Part shown: piece by piece, positions 7,209 through 16,729 of the stretch
How positions within the stretch are numbered: the stretch's first letter is position 1
How the letters are laid out: each line of letters opens with the position of its first letter
DNA from: Micromonospora coerulea
GTDB taxonomy: Bacteria; Actinomycetota; Actinomycetes; Mycobacteriales; Micromonosporaceae
Direction: 5' to 3'
DNA length: 64,000 bases
Assembly (NCBI RefSeq): GCF_016598485.1
Contig: NZ_JAEMUW010000006.1
Coordinates: 1-64,000 of the forward strand
The notes under the pieces: generated by a model
Told to the model about the DNA's origin: nothing
Seen by the model: only the letters and a program-made list of their open reading frames with translations
Database searches by the model: none
Position numbers and translations under genes: made by a program

Positions 7209-7895
7209 TCAGCGGCCCCGTGTCTGGCGGAAGGCGCGCGGGGGGCGCATGTTCTTGGGGATGGCGCCCTTGGGCATCTGCGGGCGGGCGGTGAGCGCCT
7301 TGAGCCGCTTGTCGAGGGCGTTGACGTCCTTCGGGGAGAGGCTGCGCGGCAGCCGCATCAGGGTCGTCCGCAGCTTGCGGATCGGCAGCTCGCCCTCGTC
7401 CTGGCCGATCACGTAGTCGTGCAGCGGGGCGGATCCGATCACCTTGGCCAGCCGGCGCTTCTCCTGCCCGAGCAGGCCGCGGACCCGCTGCGGGTTCCCC
7501 TCCGCCAGCAGGATCACGCCGGGCCGGCCGATCACCAGGTGCACCATGTCCATCTGGGTGGTGGAGCTGACCGCGGGCGTCACCCGCCAGTCGCCGCGCA
7601 TGCTCTCCATGATCTGCGCCGCCGCGCCCGGCTGGCCCTCGGCGGCGTTCATCATCGCCTTGTTGGACCGCAGGTTCAGCACGATCAGCACCGCGAGCAG
7701 GGTGAGCAGGATGCCGATCGGCAGCCAGATCCAGCCCCATTGAATGACCGCGACCACGGTGAGTGCGAGCGGGATCAGCACGGCCGCCGCGGTCAGCGGC
7801 GCGAACCACCGGTCCTGCTTGGCGGTGAACTGGAACACCATCCCGATCTGCTTCAGCCGCTGGCCGAACGAGACCTTCTCCTGGGGCTTTGCCAT
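7209..7895 (-). CDS. DUF4191 membrane protein
   Basis: A 228-residue protein of the actinobacterial DUF4191 family: short basic N-terminus (MAKPQEKVSFGQRLKQIG), two adjacent membrane helices (FAPLTAAAVLIPLALTVVAVI and WLPIGILLTLLAVLIVL), then a cytosolic domain with GRPGVILLAEGNPQRVRGLLGQEKRR and RTTLMRLPRSL. The frame is open to 7952, but conservation begins at ATG 7895. Function unknown. The family usually sits near glnA and lipA/lipB in actinomycetes, as here. Confidence 0.85.
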   Translation of the reverse strand: MAKPQEKVSFGQRLKQIGMVFQFTAKQDRWFAPLTAAAVLIPLALTVVAVIQWGWIWLPIGILLTLLAVLIVLNLRSNKAMMNAAEGQPGAAAQIMESMRGDWRVTPAVSSTTQMDMVHLVIGRPGVILLAEGNPQRVRGLLGQEKRRLAKVIGSAPLHDYVIGQDEGELPIRKLRTTLMRLPRSLSPKDVNALDKRLKALTARPQMPKGAIPKNMRPPRAFRQTRGR

Positions 7896-7990
7896 GCCGC
7901 AGAGTCTAGTGGTCGCCGCCCGCCCCGTTGATCCGCGGCCGGCCTCCGGCACGCGGCTGAGTACCTTACGTCGCCACCGGCGTCGCTGAG

Positions 7991-8016
7991 GCCCCCGCTA
8001 AGGAGGGTGCGGGGGC
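7991..8016. terminator. Hairpin GCCCCCGC...GCGGGGGC
   Basis: An 8-bp all-G/C stem with a 10-base loop in the 215-bp gap between DUF4191 and the small gene at 8111. It could end read-through toward the small gene. No U-run; moderate support only. Confidence 0.4.
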
Positions 8017-8110
8017 GAAGATCGGGCTGCCGACCCATGCCCCGGGGCCACCTTCGCGCGGAAAGTGAATCTCGACAGGGACCACGACACCGCACGACAG
8101 GGGAATCGAG

Positions 8111-8281
8111 ATGTTCGGCAACGACGCAGACTTCCTGCTCACCATCCACCGTACGCACGCCTCCGAGCTCCAGGCCGACGCGGCCGCCGACCGGCTCGCC
8201 CGGGCGCTGCCCCGCCGCCAGCCGCGCGGCTGGCTCGGCCGCCGGCACCACGCCGCCCGCGCCACCGACGCCCGCCGGTGA
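8111..8281 (+). CDS. Small basic protein, 56 residues
   Basis: A short gene starting at ATG 8111 (MFGNDADFLLTIHRTHASEL) and ending at TGA 8281. It encodes a predicted helical N-terminal half with alanine-rich repeats (QADAAADRLARALP) and a basic Arg/His-rich C-terminus (RQPRGWLGRRHHAARATDARR). Similar very short proteins with an MFGND-like start occur upstream of large LuxR-type regulators in actinomycetes, which is recall, not a search result. No known function. A weak purine stretch (aggggaatcgag) precedes the ATG. Confidence 0.6.
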   Translation: MFGNDADFLLTIHRTHASELQADAAADRLARALPRRQPRGWLGRRHHAARATDARR

Positions 8282-8466
8282 CCGCCACCGCACTGCCGGC
8301 CGCACCGGCCACCGGGCCGACCGCCGTCGGACCCGGCGGGGCGGCCGGGGTGGGCGGCGCCGGCGCCGCCCGGATCCCGGGCACCGGGCCGGCCGTCACG
8401 GGGGCGGCCGGCCCGGCGCCCGGTTACCGGCCGGTCGGCGGGGACCCGGCCGGCCGCCGTCGTGGC

Positions 8467-11388
8467 ATGCTCGACGTCGTGACCGCACGCGCCGCCAGCA
8501 CCGTCCTCGTCGGCCGCCAGCACGAGGTGGCGGCGCTGCGTGACGCGCTCGGCCGGGCCCGTACCGGCGAGCCCACCACCGTCCTCGTCGGCGGTGAGGC
8601 CGGCGTCGGCAAGACCCGGTTGCTGGAGGAGTTCGGCGGCCTCGCCACCGCCAGCGGGGCGCGCATCCTGATCGGCCAGTGCCTGGAGCTGGGCGAGGCC
8701 GGCCTGCCCTTCGCGCCGTTCGCCGCGGCGCTGCGGGAGGTGCTGCGCCGCGACGGCCCGGACGCCTTCGCCGGATACGAGGCGGAGTTCGCCCGGCTGC
8801 TGCCGGAGCTGGCCCGGGTGCCGGCCGCGGCCGCCGCGCCGATCGGCCTGCCCGGGTCGGACACCCCGCGCGGCTACCTCTTCGACCTGGTGGCCGAGCT
8901 GTTCCAGCGGTTGGCGGCCGGCCAGCCGCTGGTGCTGGTGATCGAGGACCTGCACTGGGCCGACCGGTCCACCCGGGACCTGATCGGCTTCCTGGTCCGG
9001 GCGGCCCGCACCGCGCGGCTGCTGCTGGTCTGCACCTACCGCACCGACGAGCTGCACCGCGGCCACCCGTTGCGCCCCTTCCTCGCCGAGCTGGACCGGG
9101 CCCGCGGCGTCGAACGCGTCGAGCTGGGCCGGCTCGACCGGGACGGCACCGGCGCGATCCTGGCCGACCTGCTCGGCGTCGAGCCCGCCCCGCGGGCCGT
9201 CGACGACGTGCACGACCGCACCCAGGGCAATCCCTTCTTCATCGAGGAGCTGGCCGCCGCGGGCGACCCGGTGGGCTGCGCCGCGCTGCCGGAGACCCTG
9301 CGCGACCTGCTGCTGGCCCGGGTCGACCGGCTGCCCGAGCCGGCCCAGCGGGTGCTGCGGATCGCCGCCGCCGGCGGCACCCGCTTCGCCCACCAGCTCC
9401 TCGCCGAGGTGGCCGGCCTGCCCGAGGCCGAGCTGGAGGACGCGCTGCGCGCCGCGGTGGCCGCCCAGCTCGTGGTGGCCGACCCCGAGGGCGACTACGA
9501 GTTCCGCCACGCGCTGGTCCGCGAGGCCGTCCACGACGAGCTGCTCCCCGGCGAGCACGCCCGGCTGCACGCCCGGTACGCGGCCGCCATCGAGGCGCAG
9601 CCGCACCTGGTGGCCGCCGGCCGCGCCCCGGCCGAGATCGCCCACCACTGGTACGCCGCGCACGACCACCCCCGCGCCCTGGTTACCGCCCGCGCCGCCG
9701 CCAACGCCGCCGCCGACCGGTGCGCGTACGCGGAGCAGAGCCGGCTGCTGGAGCGGGTGCTGGAGCTGTGGGAGCTGGTGCCCGACGCCGCCGACCGGCT
9801 CGGCATGGACCACCTGCGGGTGCTGGAGGAGACCCTGGCGGCGGCCAGCACCGCCGGCGACTACACCCGGGCGGCCACCCTCACCCGGGCCGCGCTGGCG
9901 GAGGTGGACACCGCCGCCGAGCCGCTGCGCGCCGCCTGCCTGCTCGACCAGCGGGGCCGGCTGCTGGCGCTGCTCGGCAAGAGTGACGGCGCGGTGGAGC
10001 TGCGGGAGGCGTACCGGCTGGCCAGCGGGGTGCCGGACGGCGCGCAGCGGGTCCGGGTGCTCGCCGACATCGCCGCCCACCTGGTGAAGGTCGATCCGGA
10101 GCAGGCCGCCTCGGTGGCTGCCGAGGCGATGGCGGCCGCCGAGGCGATCGGCGTGGACGTCGCGCTGCTGCCCACCCGGATCGCCCTGCTCTGCCGTACC
10201 GACAAGGCCCCCGACCTGGGGCTGGCCGAGCTGCGCCGGGCGGAGGCCACGGCCCGTGCCAGCGGCAACGCGCCCGCGCTGGTCAGCGCCCTGGTCCACC
10301 TCTCCGACGTGCTTTTCGAGCTGGGTCACTACGCCGAGTCGGAGCAGGCGGCCCTGGCCGGGGTGAGCGAGGCGCGCCGGGTCGGGATCAGCCGCTCCGC
10401 CGGCGCGTACCTGCTGTCCAACCGGGCCGAGGCGCTGATCGCGCTGGGCCGCTGGGACGAGGCCGACGCGGTCTGCGCCGAGGCGGCCCGGATCGACCCA
10501 CCGGGCGTCTCCGGCCTGCACTGGCTCCAGCTTCGCGCCGGGCTGCGGCTGGCCCGGGCGCATCCGGCCGCCGACGAGCTGGTGGGTCGCGCGCTGGCCT
10601 TCCTCGCCCGGCCGTACCTCTGGCCCAACCACCGGCTGCCGCTGCACGAGCTTCGGATGGCGGCCGCGCTGGCCGCCGACGACAAGCTGGAGGCGGTCCG
10701 CGCGGCGCGGACCGCGCTGGCCGACGAGCGCCTGCCCGACCTGCCGCGCGAGGGGTGGCCGGTGCTCACCGCCGCGGGCCGCGCCGCCGCGCTGGCCGGG
10801 GACGCCGACCTCGCCGCCGAGGTGTCCACCCTGGCCGCCGCGCTACCCGCCCGCTACCCGGCTGAGCGGGCGCACGCCGCCCAGGTCACCGCGGTCCTGG
10901 CGACCGGCGACGCGGCCCTGCCGGCCTGGCGGGCGGCGGTGGAGGCGTGGCGGGTGACCGGGCAGCCGTACCCGCTGGGCCGGGCGCTGCTCGGGCTGGC
11001 CGAGGCGGCCGCCTCGGCCGGGGTGCGGGACGAGGTGGCCGGCGCGGTACGGGAGGCCAGCGAGCTCGCCGGCCGGCTCGGCGCGACGCCGCTGGCCGAG
11101 CAGGCCGCCACCCTGGCCCGCCGGGTCGGGTTGCGCGGCGGCGGGCGTCCCGGCGCCGACCTGCTGACCAGCCGGGAGCAGGAGGTGTTGCGGCTGGTGG
11201 CCGAGGGGCACAGCAACAGCCGGATCGCCGAGCGGCTCTTCATCTCGCCGAAGACGGCCAGCGTGCACGTCTCCCGGATCATCGCCAAGCTGGACGTCAC
11301 CAACCGGGTGGAGGCCGCCGCGCTGGCTCACCGCCTCGGCCTCCTCGACCACCCCACCGCCACCATCCCGCCACCGCGCACCCGCTAA
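8467..11388 (+). CDS. Large AAA-type LuxR-family regulator (LAL)
   Basis: A 973-residue STAND-type transcription factor. An N-terminal AAA/NACHT-like ATPase has Walker A GEAGVGKT (residues 43-50) and Walker B LVLVIEDLHWAD (about 155-166). A long TPR-like helical middle (many AxxxAxxxA repeats) presumably senses a ligand or partner. A C-terminal LuxR helix-turn-helix starts near residue 898: LTSREQEVLRLVAEGHSNSRIAERLFISPKTASVHV. Such LAL proteins usually activate nearby or pathway genes; the target is not evident. The start could also be GTG 8479. Its stop codon overlaps that of the converging gene at 11385 by 4 bp. Confidence 0.9.
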   Translation: MLDVVTARAASTVLVGRQHEVAALRDALGRARTGEPTTVLVGGEAGVGKTRLLEEFGGLATASGARILIGQCLELGEAGLPFAPFAAALREVLRRDGPDAFAGYEAEFARLLPELARVPAAAAAPIGLPGSDTPRGYLFDLVAELFQRLAAGQPLVLVIEDLHWADRSTRDLIGFLVRAARTARLLLVCTYRTDELHRGHPLRPFLAELDRARGVERVELGRLDRDGTGAILADLLGVEPAPRAVDDVHDRTQGNPFFIEELAAAGDPVGCAALPETLRDLLLARVDRLPEPAQRVLRIAAAGGTRFAHQLLAEVAGLPEAELEDALRAAVAAQLVVADPEGDYEFRHALVREAVHDELLPGEHARLHARYAAAIEAQPHLVAAGRAPAEIAHHWYAAHDHPRALVTARAAANAAADRCAYAEQSRLLERVLELWELVPDAADRLGMDHLRVLEETLAAASTAGDYTRAATLTRAALAEVDTAAEPLRAACLLDQRGRLLALLGKSDGAVELREAYRLASGVPDGAQRVRVLADIAAHLVKVDPEQAASVAAEAMAAAEAIGVDVALLPTRIALLCRTDKAPDLGLAELRRAEATARASGNAPALVSALVHLSDVLFELGHYAESEQAALAGVSEARRVGISRSAGAYLLSNRAEALIALGRWDEADAVCAEAARIDPPGVSGLHWLQLRAGLRLARAHPAADELVGRALAFLARPYLWPNHRLPLHELRMAAALAADDKLEAVRAARTALADERLPDLPREGWPVLTAAGRAAALAGDADLAAEVSTLAAALPARYPAERAHAAQVTAVLATGDAALPAWRAAVEAWRVTGQPYPLGRALLGLAEAAASAGVRDEVAGAVREASELAGRLGATPLAEQAATLARRVGLRGGGRPGADLLTSREQEVLRLVAEGHSNSRIAERLFISPKTASVHVSRIIAKLDVTNRVEAAALAHRLGLLDHPTATIPPPRTR

Positions 11389-12974
11389 CGGGGGAGGTAG
11401 ATCCGCCAGCCTTCGACCGGGACCGCCGCCAGGTCGCCGGTGTCCGGGCCGACTCGTTGGTCGAGTCGGGCGGCCAGTGGCGACCCGGCCGGGGCGACCC
11501 AGCCGGCGCCGGGGTCGGCATCCACCGCCCGCCGGTACGCGGGGTACCGGTCGAAGCCGGGGCGCAGGTCGTCGTCGACCACCGCGCAGACCACGTCCTC
11601 CGCGCTGGCGAAGGTGAGCCGGTTGCAGGTCCAGTAGCCGGCCCGGACGTGCCGCACGCCCAGCTCGTCGAGGGTGTCGACGAGCGCGCGGTGCCGGTCG
11701 GCCTCGGCGTGGATGGCCGGCACGGTGCGGACGGCGGCGGCCGTGGCGACGGTCGCCGTGCCGAGGATGGCGGCCAGCACCGTGACGGCGGCGACCCGGG
11801 CGGGGCCCCGGCCGGCGCGCGTCGCCGCCCGCAGCGGCCAGAGCAGGGCCGGGGTGGCGACGGCCAGGCAGGACAGGTAGCGGGCGCTCTCCACCGGGGT
11901 CCGCCCGGCGGCGCTGCTCAGCACGTACGCCCCGAGCACCGCCGCCGCCCCGACGAGCAGCGCCAACCGGACCGCCGCCCCGACCGACCGCTCCGGTGCG
12001 GCGGAGGCCGGTGCCGGCGCGCGGAGGGTGCGCCAGGCGGAGAGCGCGGCGAGCAGCAGCAGGACGGGGAAGGCGAGCGCCCACCAGAGCTGCCAGGTGG
12101 CGCAGTGGCCCGGCGAGCAGAAGCCCATGCCGAGCGGCAGGCCCAGCACCAGCCCGCCGTGCAGCCGCTCGCCCCAGCCGGCCGCCGCGTCCCCGCCGCT
12201 GGCGGTGAGGACGGCGGTGAAGGGGTCACGCCCGTGCCGGAGGCTGTCGAGCAGCATCGGCGCCGCGCCGAGCAGGGTCGCCGCCACCGTCACGATGCCG
12301 GCCCGGCCGGCCAGCTCCCGCCGCCGCCACGCCACGAGCACCACGCCGGTGCCGCCGATGTACGGCAGCAGCAGCGGATCGACCCAGAGCATGAGCCCGG
12401 AGATCAGTCCCCACGCCGCCCAGCGGGGCAGCCGGGCACCCGCCCGGCCGGCGCAGAGGTCCAGGGTGAGCAGGGCCAGCGCGACGCCTGCAGGATTCAG
12501 CTCGGGGTAGCCGCCGCCGGCGATCAACTGGTTCTTCACGATCCGGTCGGAGCCGAACGCGAGGAAGCCGACGACCAGCAGGGCGAACCAGCGGTCCCCG
12601 CCGAGCCGCCGGGTCAGCCGCCAGGTCAGGAGCAGGAAGAGCGCGTAGAGCACGAGGGTGGGCAGCCGCAGTGCGAGCACCGACGGCCCGGTCAGCGCGA
12701 GCAGCGGCGCGGCCAGGTACGCCTCCAGCGTGCCCATGTACGCCTGCCCGTGGAACCAGACCGGGAAGTCCTGCCCGCGGGCGATGTGCAGGGCGGCGAG
12801 CCCCATCGTCGCCTCGTCGCTGTTGGTCGGCGGCGCGTCGGCCAGCAGCAGAACGAGCCGGTAGCCGACCCCGGCGCGGACCACGAGCAGGGTGAGCAGC
12901 ACCGGCAGCCGGAGACGCCGGGGCGCGCCTGGGCGCGCGGCTTCGCGCGACTCCTGGCGTACCCCGGCGGACAT
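11385..12974 (-). CDS. GT-C-fold membrane glycosyltransferase-like protein
   Basis: A 529-residue polytopic membrane protein with about ten hydrophobic helices. After the first helix there is an acidic loop PPTNSDEATMGLAALHIARG, which resembles the catalytic Asp/Glu region of GT39/PMT-type GT-C enzymes that use polyprenyl-phosphate sugars. A soluble C-terminal segment follows (DTLDELGVRHVRAGYWTCNRL). It is probably an envelope polysaccharide or lipid glycosyltransferase, but donor and acceptor are unknown. ATG 12974 (MSAGVRQE...) gives a plausible charged N-terminus. It stands as a single gene converging on the LuxR gene. Confidence 0.7.
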   Translation of the reverse strand: MSAGVRQESREAARPGAPRRLRLPVLLTLLVVRAGVGYRLVLLLADAPPTNSDEATMGLAALHIARGQDFPVWFHGQAYMGTLEAYLAAPLLALTGPSVLALRLPTLVLYALFLLLTWRLTRRLGGDRWFALLVVGFLAFGSDRIVKNQLIAGGGYPELNPAGVALALLTLDLCAGRAGARLPRWAAWGLISGLMLWVDPLLLPYIGGTGVVLVAWRRRELAGRAGIVTVAATLLGAAPMLLDSLRHGRDPFTAVLTASGGDAAAGWGERLHGGLVLGLPLGMGFCSPGHCATWQLWWALAFPVLLLLAALSAWRTLRAPAPASAAPERSVGAAVRLALLVGAAAVLGAYVLSSAAGRTPVESARYLSCLAVATPALLWPLRAATRAGRGPARVAAVTVLAAILGTATVATAAAVRTVPAIHAEADRHRALVDTLDELGVRHVRAGYWTCNRLTFASAEDVVCAVVDDDLRPGFDRYPAYRRAVDADPGAGWVAPAGSPLAARLDQRVGPDTGDLAAVPVEGWRIYLPR

Positions 12975-13032
12975 GCCCGGATCGTGGCATCAGGACCCAG
13001 GCAAATGTACGGTAATGCCGGATTTACCCGGC

Positions 13033-14019
13033 TCAGCCGGCGGTGACCCCTTCGCGGGCGTCCAGGGCCTGCTTGTAGAGCCGGCCGGCGCGGTACGACG
13101 AGCGGACCAGCGGCCCGCTCATCACGCCGGCGAAGCCGATCTCCTCGGCCTCCTCGCGCAGCTCGACGAACTCCTCGGGCTTGACCCAGCGGGTCACCGG
13201 GTGGTGCCGGGGGGAGGGGCGCAGGTACTGCGTGATGGTGATCAGCTCGCAGCCGGCCTCGTGCAGATCGCGCAGGGCCTGCGACACCTCGGCCCGCTCC
13301 TCGCCCATGCCCAGGATCAGGTTGCTCTTGGTCACCAGGCCGGCCGCGCGGGCCTGCCGGATCACGTCCAGCGAGCGGTCGTAGCGGAACGCCGGCCGGA
13401 TCCGCTTGAAGATCCGCGGCACGGTCTCGACGTTGTGCGCGAGCACCTCGGGCCGGGCGCCGAACACCTCGGCGAGCTGCTCGGGCACCGCGTTGAAGTC
13501 GGGGATCAGCAGCTCGACGCCGCAGCCGGACTGGAGGGCGTGGATCTGCCGGACCGTCTCGGCGTAGAGCCAGGCCCCGCCGTCGGGCAGGTCGTCGCGG
13601 GCCACGCCGGTGATGGTCGCGTAGCGCAGGCCCATCGCGGCCACCGACTCCGCGACCCGGCGCGGCTCGTCGGCGTCGAACTCGGCGGGCTTGCCGGTGT
13701 CGATCTGGCAGAAGTCGCAGCGCCGGGTGCACTGGTCACCACCGATGAGGAAGGTGGCCTCCCGGTCCTCCCAGCACTCGTAGATGTTGGGGCAGCCGGC
13801 CTCCTGGCAGACGGTGTGCAGCCCCTCGCGCGAGACCAGCCCGCGCAGCTGGGTGTACTCCGGGCCCATCTTGGCCTTGACCTTGATCCACGGTGGCTTG
13901 CGCTCGATCGGCGTCTCGGCATTACGCGCCTCGATCCGCAGCATGCGCCGCCCCTCGGGGGCGACCGTCGCGGTGCGCGCAGCCTGCTCAGTCGTTGGCG
14001 CGGAGTGCTCGATCGTCAC
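13033..14019 (-). CDS. lipA: Lipoyl synthase
   Basis: Radical-SAM enzyme that inserts two sulfur atoms into protein-bound octanoyl groups to form lipoyl groups on E2 subunits and GcvH. Of 328 residues, the auxiliary [4Fe-4S] site is [12 protein letters not shown] (CX4CX5C), the radical-SAM site is CTRRCDFC (CX3CX2C), and the RSSYRAG motif that ligates the auxiliary cluster is at the C-terminus. The GTG at 14019 was chosen because it gives the short N-terminal lead usual in actinomycetes ([12 protein letters not shown]...). Its partner lipB is at 17127, and lipoyl-bearing sucB at 30957. Confidence 0.96.
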   Translation of the reverse strand: MTIEHSAPTTEQAARTATVAPEGRRMLRIEARNAETPIERKPPWIKVKAKMGPEYTQLRGLVSREGLHTVCQEAGCPNIYECWEDREATFLIGGDQCTRRCDFCQIDTGKPAEFDADEPRRVAESVAAMGLRYATITGVARDDLPDGGAWLYAETVRQIHALQSGCGVELLIPDFNAVPEQLAEVFGARPEVLAHNVETVPRIFKRIRPAFRYDRSLDVIRQARAAGLVTKSNLILGMGEERAEVSQALRDLHEAGCELITITQYLRPSPRHHPVTRWVKPEEFVELREEAEEIGFAGVMSGPLVRSSYRAGRLYKQALDAREGVTAG

Positions 14020-14160
14020 AAAACCGAGCCTACGCCCGGCGGTGCACGTCGATGTACGTCGGGCGACCGGCGTCACGCCGCAGATGTTGTGACACCGGAC
14101 ACCGGGCGTCGAAAATCCGCCGTCACAGACGCCCGGACGCGTGCTAGCGTCCCGGCAAAG

Positions 14161-14466
14161 CTGTGACGGAGCCGAGTAGCGTGCCGACCCGCCAGCGCAG
14201 AGAGCCGCCGGTTGCTGAGAGGCGGTCTGGCGCCGGGGCGCGAAGACCCTCCCGAGCTGCGGGAAGAACGGCGCCTCCGGGCGCCCAGTAGAGCCCGCCC
14301 GGCTGGCCCCGGTGATCAGGCGACGAACGAGGCTCCCGCCCAGGCGGGAGCGAAGGTGTGGTGGCACCGCGAGGTTTCCCGCTCGCCCACACCTCCCGGG
14401 GCCGAGGCGATGCTCCGCCGCCCGAGGGCGGCGAAGGCGTTGCGATCGACCGAGGAGCAGCCCACC
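14161..14466 (+). promoter_or_regulatory. T-box leader of the aspartyl-tRNA synthetase gene
   Basis: Stem I hallmarks: AGTA (14175-14178), AGAGAG (14199-14204), GGTTGCTGAGA (14210-14220). A GAA-NNN-...-GAGC context places the specifier as GAC (Asp) at 14245-14247. The antiterminator/antisequestor is complete: helix A1 GGTGTGG/CCACACC (14355-14361 with 14387-14393), 7-base bulge TGGCACC (14362-14368), helix A2 GCGAG/CTCGC (14369-14373 with 14382-14386). The bulge base C would pair with discriminator G73, which tRNA-Asp has. No U-run terminator is seen; translational control through the GAGGAG site before GTG 14467 is likely. Confidence 0.92.
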
Positions 14467-15753
14467 GTGGAACGCATCCTGTCCTCCCAGCTCACCGCCC
14501 ATGTCGGTGCGACCGTTCGGGTCGCCGGCTGGGTGCACCGCCGCCGGCTGCTCAAGTCGGTGGCCTTCCTGATCGTGCGGGACGCCGCCGGCCTGGCCCA
14601 GGTGGTGGTCACCGACCCGGCTGCCCGCGCCGCGCTGGAACAGCTCACCGAGGAGACGGTCGTCGAGGTCACCGCCATGGTGGTCGCGACCGCCACCGCG
14701 CCCGCCGGGGTCGAGCTGACCGACCCGACGGTACGACCGCTCGGCCCACCCGCCGTGCCGCCGCCGTTCGACCTGTACCGGCCGGCGCTCACCGCCACCC
14801 TGCCCACCCAGCTCGACAACGCCCCGACCGCGTTGCGCCACCCGACCCGATCGGCGGCGCTGCGGATCTCGGCGGCGGCGGTGGCCGGCTTCCGGGCCGC
14901 CCTGGACGGCCGCGACTACGTGGAGATCCACACCCCGAAGGTGGTCGCCTCGTCCACCGAGAGCGGGGCGAACGTCTTCGCGCTGGACTGGTTCGGCCGG
15001 CCCGCGTACCTGGCCCAGTCGCCACAGTTCTACAAGCAGCTGATGGTCGGCGTCTTCGAGCGGGTCTACGAGGTCGGGCCGGTGTTCCGGGCCGAGCCGC
15101 ACGACACCGTGCGGCACCTGGCCCAGTACACCTCGCTCGACGTCGAGCTGGGTTTCGTCGCCGACCACCGGGACGTGATGGCGGTGCTGCGGGACACCCT
15201 GGCCGGGATGCTCAGCGCGGTCACCGAGCGGGCGGGGGGTGCGCTGGCCACCCTCGGGATCGCGGTGCCGCGGGTGCCGGCCGAGATCCCCGCCGTGCAC
15301 TTCACCGAGGCGCTGAAGATCGCCGGGGCGCCGGCCGACGAGCCGGACCTCGCCCCGGCCCACGAGCGGGCGCTGGGGGAGTGGGCCATGGCCGAGCACG
15401 GCTCGGACTTCCTCTTCGTCACCGGGTACCCGATGGCGAAGCGGCCGTTCTACACCCACCCGGACCCGGCGCGGCCGGCGTACTCCAACGGGTTCGACCT
15501 GCTCTTCCGCGGCTTGGAGCTGGTCACCGGCGGGCAGCGGCTGCACCGGTACGACGACTACCTGGCCGCCCTCGCCGCGCGCGGCGAGCCGGTCGAGCCG
15601 TACGCCGGCTACCTGGACGCCTTCCGGCACGGCATGCCGCCGCACGGCGGCTTCGCCATCGGCCTGGAACGCTTCGTCGGCCGGCTCACCGGTGCGGCGA
15701 ACATCCGCGAGGTGACCGCCTTCCCGCGCGACCTGCACCGGCTCACCCCGTAG
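14467..15753 (+). CDS. aspS2: Archaeal-type aspartyl-tRNA synthetase
   Basis: Charges tRNA-Asp (or, if non-discriminating, also tRNA-Asn) with aspartate. At 428 residues it matches the short archaeal/eukaryal-type AspRS, not the roughly 590-residue bacterial type with a GAD insertion. An N-terminal OB fold ([23 protein letters not shown]) is followed by class II motifs: motif 2 [14 protein letters not shown] and motif 3 [14 protein letters not shown]. The active site has the AspRS-like KRPFYT and GGQRLHRYD, whereas AsnRS has KPFYM and GGS. GTG 14467 follows GAGGAG. Transcribed alone behind an Asp-type T-box. Presumably a second AspRS beside the housekeeping one, or the enzyme that feeds GatCAB. 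Confidence 0.88.
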   Translation: MERILSSQLTAHVGATVRVAGWVHRRRLLKSVAFLIVRDAAGLAQVVVTDPAARAALEQLTEETVVEVTAMVVATATAPAGVELTDPTVRPLGPPAVPPPFDLYRPALTATLPTQLDNAPTALRHPTRSAALRISAAAVAGFRAALDGRDYVEIHTPKVVASSTESGANVFALDWFGRPAYLAQSPQFYKQLMVGVFERVYEVGPVFRAEPHDTVRHLAQYTSLDVELGFVADHRDVMAVLRDTLAGMLSAVTERAGGALATLGIAVPRVPAEIPAVHFTEALKIAGAPADEPDLAPAHERALGEWAMAEHGSDFLFVTGYPMAKRPFYTHPDPARPAYSNGFDLLFRGLELVTGGQRLHRYDDYLAALAARGEPVEPYAGYLDAFRHGMPPHGGFAIGLERFVGRLTGAANIREVTAFPRDLHRLTP

Positions 15754-15759
15754 CGGTAC

Positions 15760-15789
15760 GCGTCGGCCCGGCGACGGCCGGGCCGACGC
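15760..15789. terminator. Bidirectional terminator between aspS2 and nadE
   Basis: A perfect 13-bp G/C-rich stem (GCGTCGGCCCGGC and complement) with a GACG loop between two converging genes. Confidence 0.8.
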
Positions 15790-15804
15790 GAGCCCACCGG
15801 TCTG

Positions 15805-16629
15805 CTACGGCGCGACCGGCAGGCACCGCTTGTGGTCGGTCGCCCGGTAGCGGGCCACCAGCGCCTGCTCGACCTCCGCCGGGACCGGCCGGCCCTCCAG
15901 GTAGTCGTCGATGTGCTCGTACGCCAGGCCGAGCGCGTCCTCGTCGAGCTTGCCCGGGTCGAGGCTCTCCAGGTCCGCGGTCGGCGCCTTGCCGACCAGT
16001 TCGGCGGGGGCGCCGAGCGCTGCGGCGATCGCGCGCACCCGCCGCTTGGTCAGCCCGGTCAGCGGTACGACGTCGGCCGCCCCGTCCCCGTGCTTGGTGA
16101 AGAAGCCGGTGACCGCTTCGGCCGCGTGGTCGGTGCCGACGACCAGCCCGTCCATCGCCCCGGCCACCGCGTACTGGGCGATCATGCGCTGGCGGGCCTT
16201 GATGTTGCCGTGCACGAAGTCCTGCTGGGCGGCGTCCCGGAAGGTCAGCCCGCCCGCCACCAGCGCGTCCAACGCGGCGTCGCTGGCCGGCTTGACGTCG
16301 ACCGTCAGCACTCGGTCGGCCCGGATGAACTCCAGTGCGGCCCGGGCGTGGTGCTCGTCGGCCTGCACCCCGTACGGCAGCCGCATCGCGACGAAGATCG
16401 CCGGGTGGCCGGCGTCGCGGGCCCGTTCCACCGCGAGCTGACAGAGCCGGCCCGCGGTGGTGGAGTCCACCCCGCCGCTGATGCCGAGGACCAGCGCCTT
16501 CAGCCCCGTGTCGACCAGGCGGTCGGCGAGGAAGACGACTCGGCGCTCGATCTCCCCTGCGGCGTCGAAGGTCGCCGCCACCTGAAGTTCGTCGGCGATC
16601 TGCTGCTGGATCGACATCACGTCGGTCAT
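15805..16629 (-). CDS. nadE: Ammonia-dependent NAD synthetase
   Basis: Converts deamido-NAD to NAD with ATP and ammonia, the last step of NAD synthesis. The 274-residue length and lack of an N-terminal nitrilase domain show the ammonia-dependent form. Motifs: PP-loop GISGGVDSTTAGRL near residue 48, NIKARQRM, GTDHAAEAVTGFFTKHGDGAAD and PLTGLTKRRVR, and the C-terminal HKRCLP. Frame open to 16692; ATG 16629 has GGAAGGA 6-9 bp upstream and is chosen. The quinolinate synthase nadA at 55874 serves the same pathway. Confidence 0.95.
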   Translation of the reverse strand: MTDVMSIQQQIADELQVAATFDAAGEIERRVVFLADRLVDTGLKALVLGISGGVDSTTAGRLCQLAVERARDAGHPAIFVAMRLPYGVQADEHHARAALEFIRADRVLTVDVKPASDAALDALVAGGLTFRDAAQQDFVHGNIKARQRMIAQYAVAGAMDGLVVGTDHAAEAVTGFFTKHGDGAADVVPLTGLTKRRVRAIAAALGAPAELVGKAPTADLESLDPGKLDEDALGLAYEHIDDYLEGRPVPAEVEQALVARYRATDHKRCLPVAP

Positions 16630-16729
16630 CGGGGTCCTTCCGTCGGCGCCTCGTCTCGACAGCAGCCAACCTTTCCCGGGACGGTGGGTCAATCGGGTTG
16701 AGACCGAGTCGACACCTGCCGGCGCGCGG

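Noticed and set aside
7966..10647. 893-residue open frame antisense to the LuxR-type regulator
   Set aside because: Shadow of a high-GC coding gene; composition is Gly/Arg/Val-rich without domains, and the sense strand encodes a complete ATPase and HTH protein.
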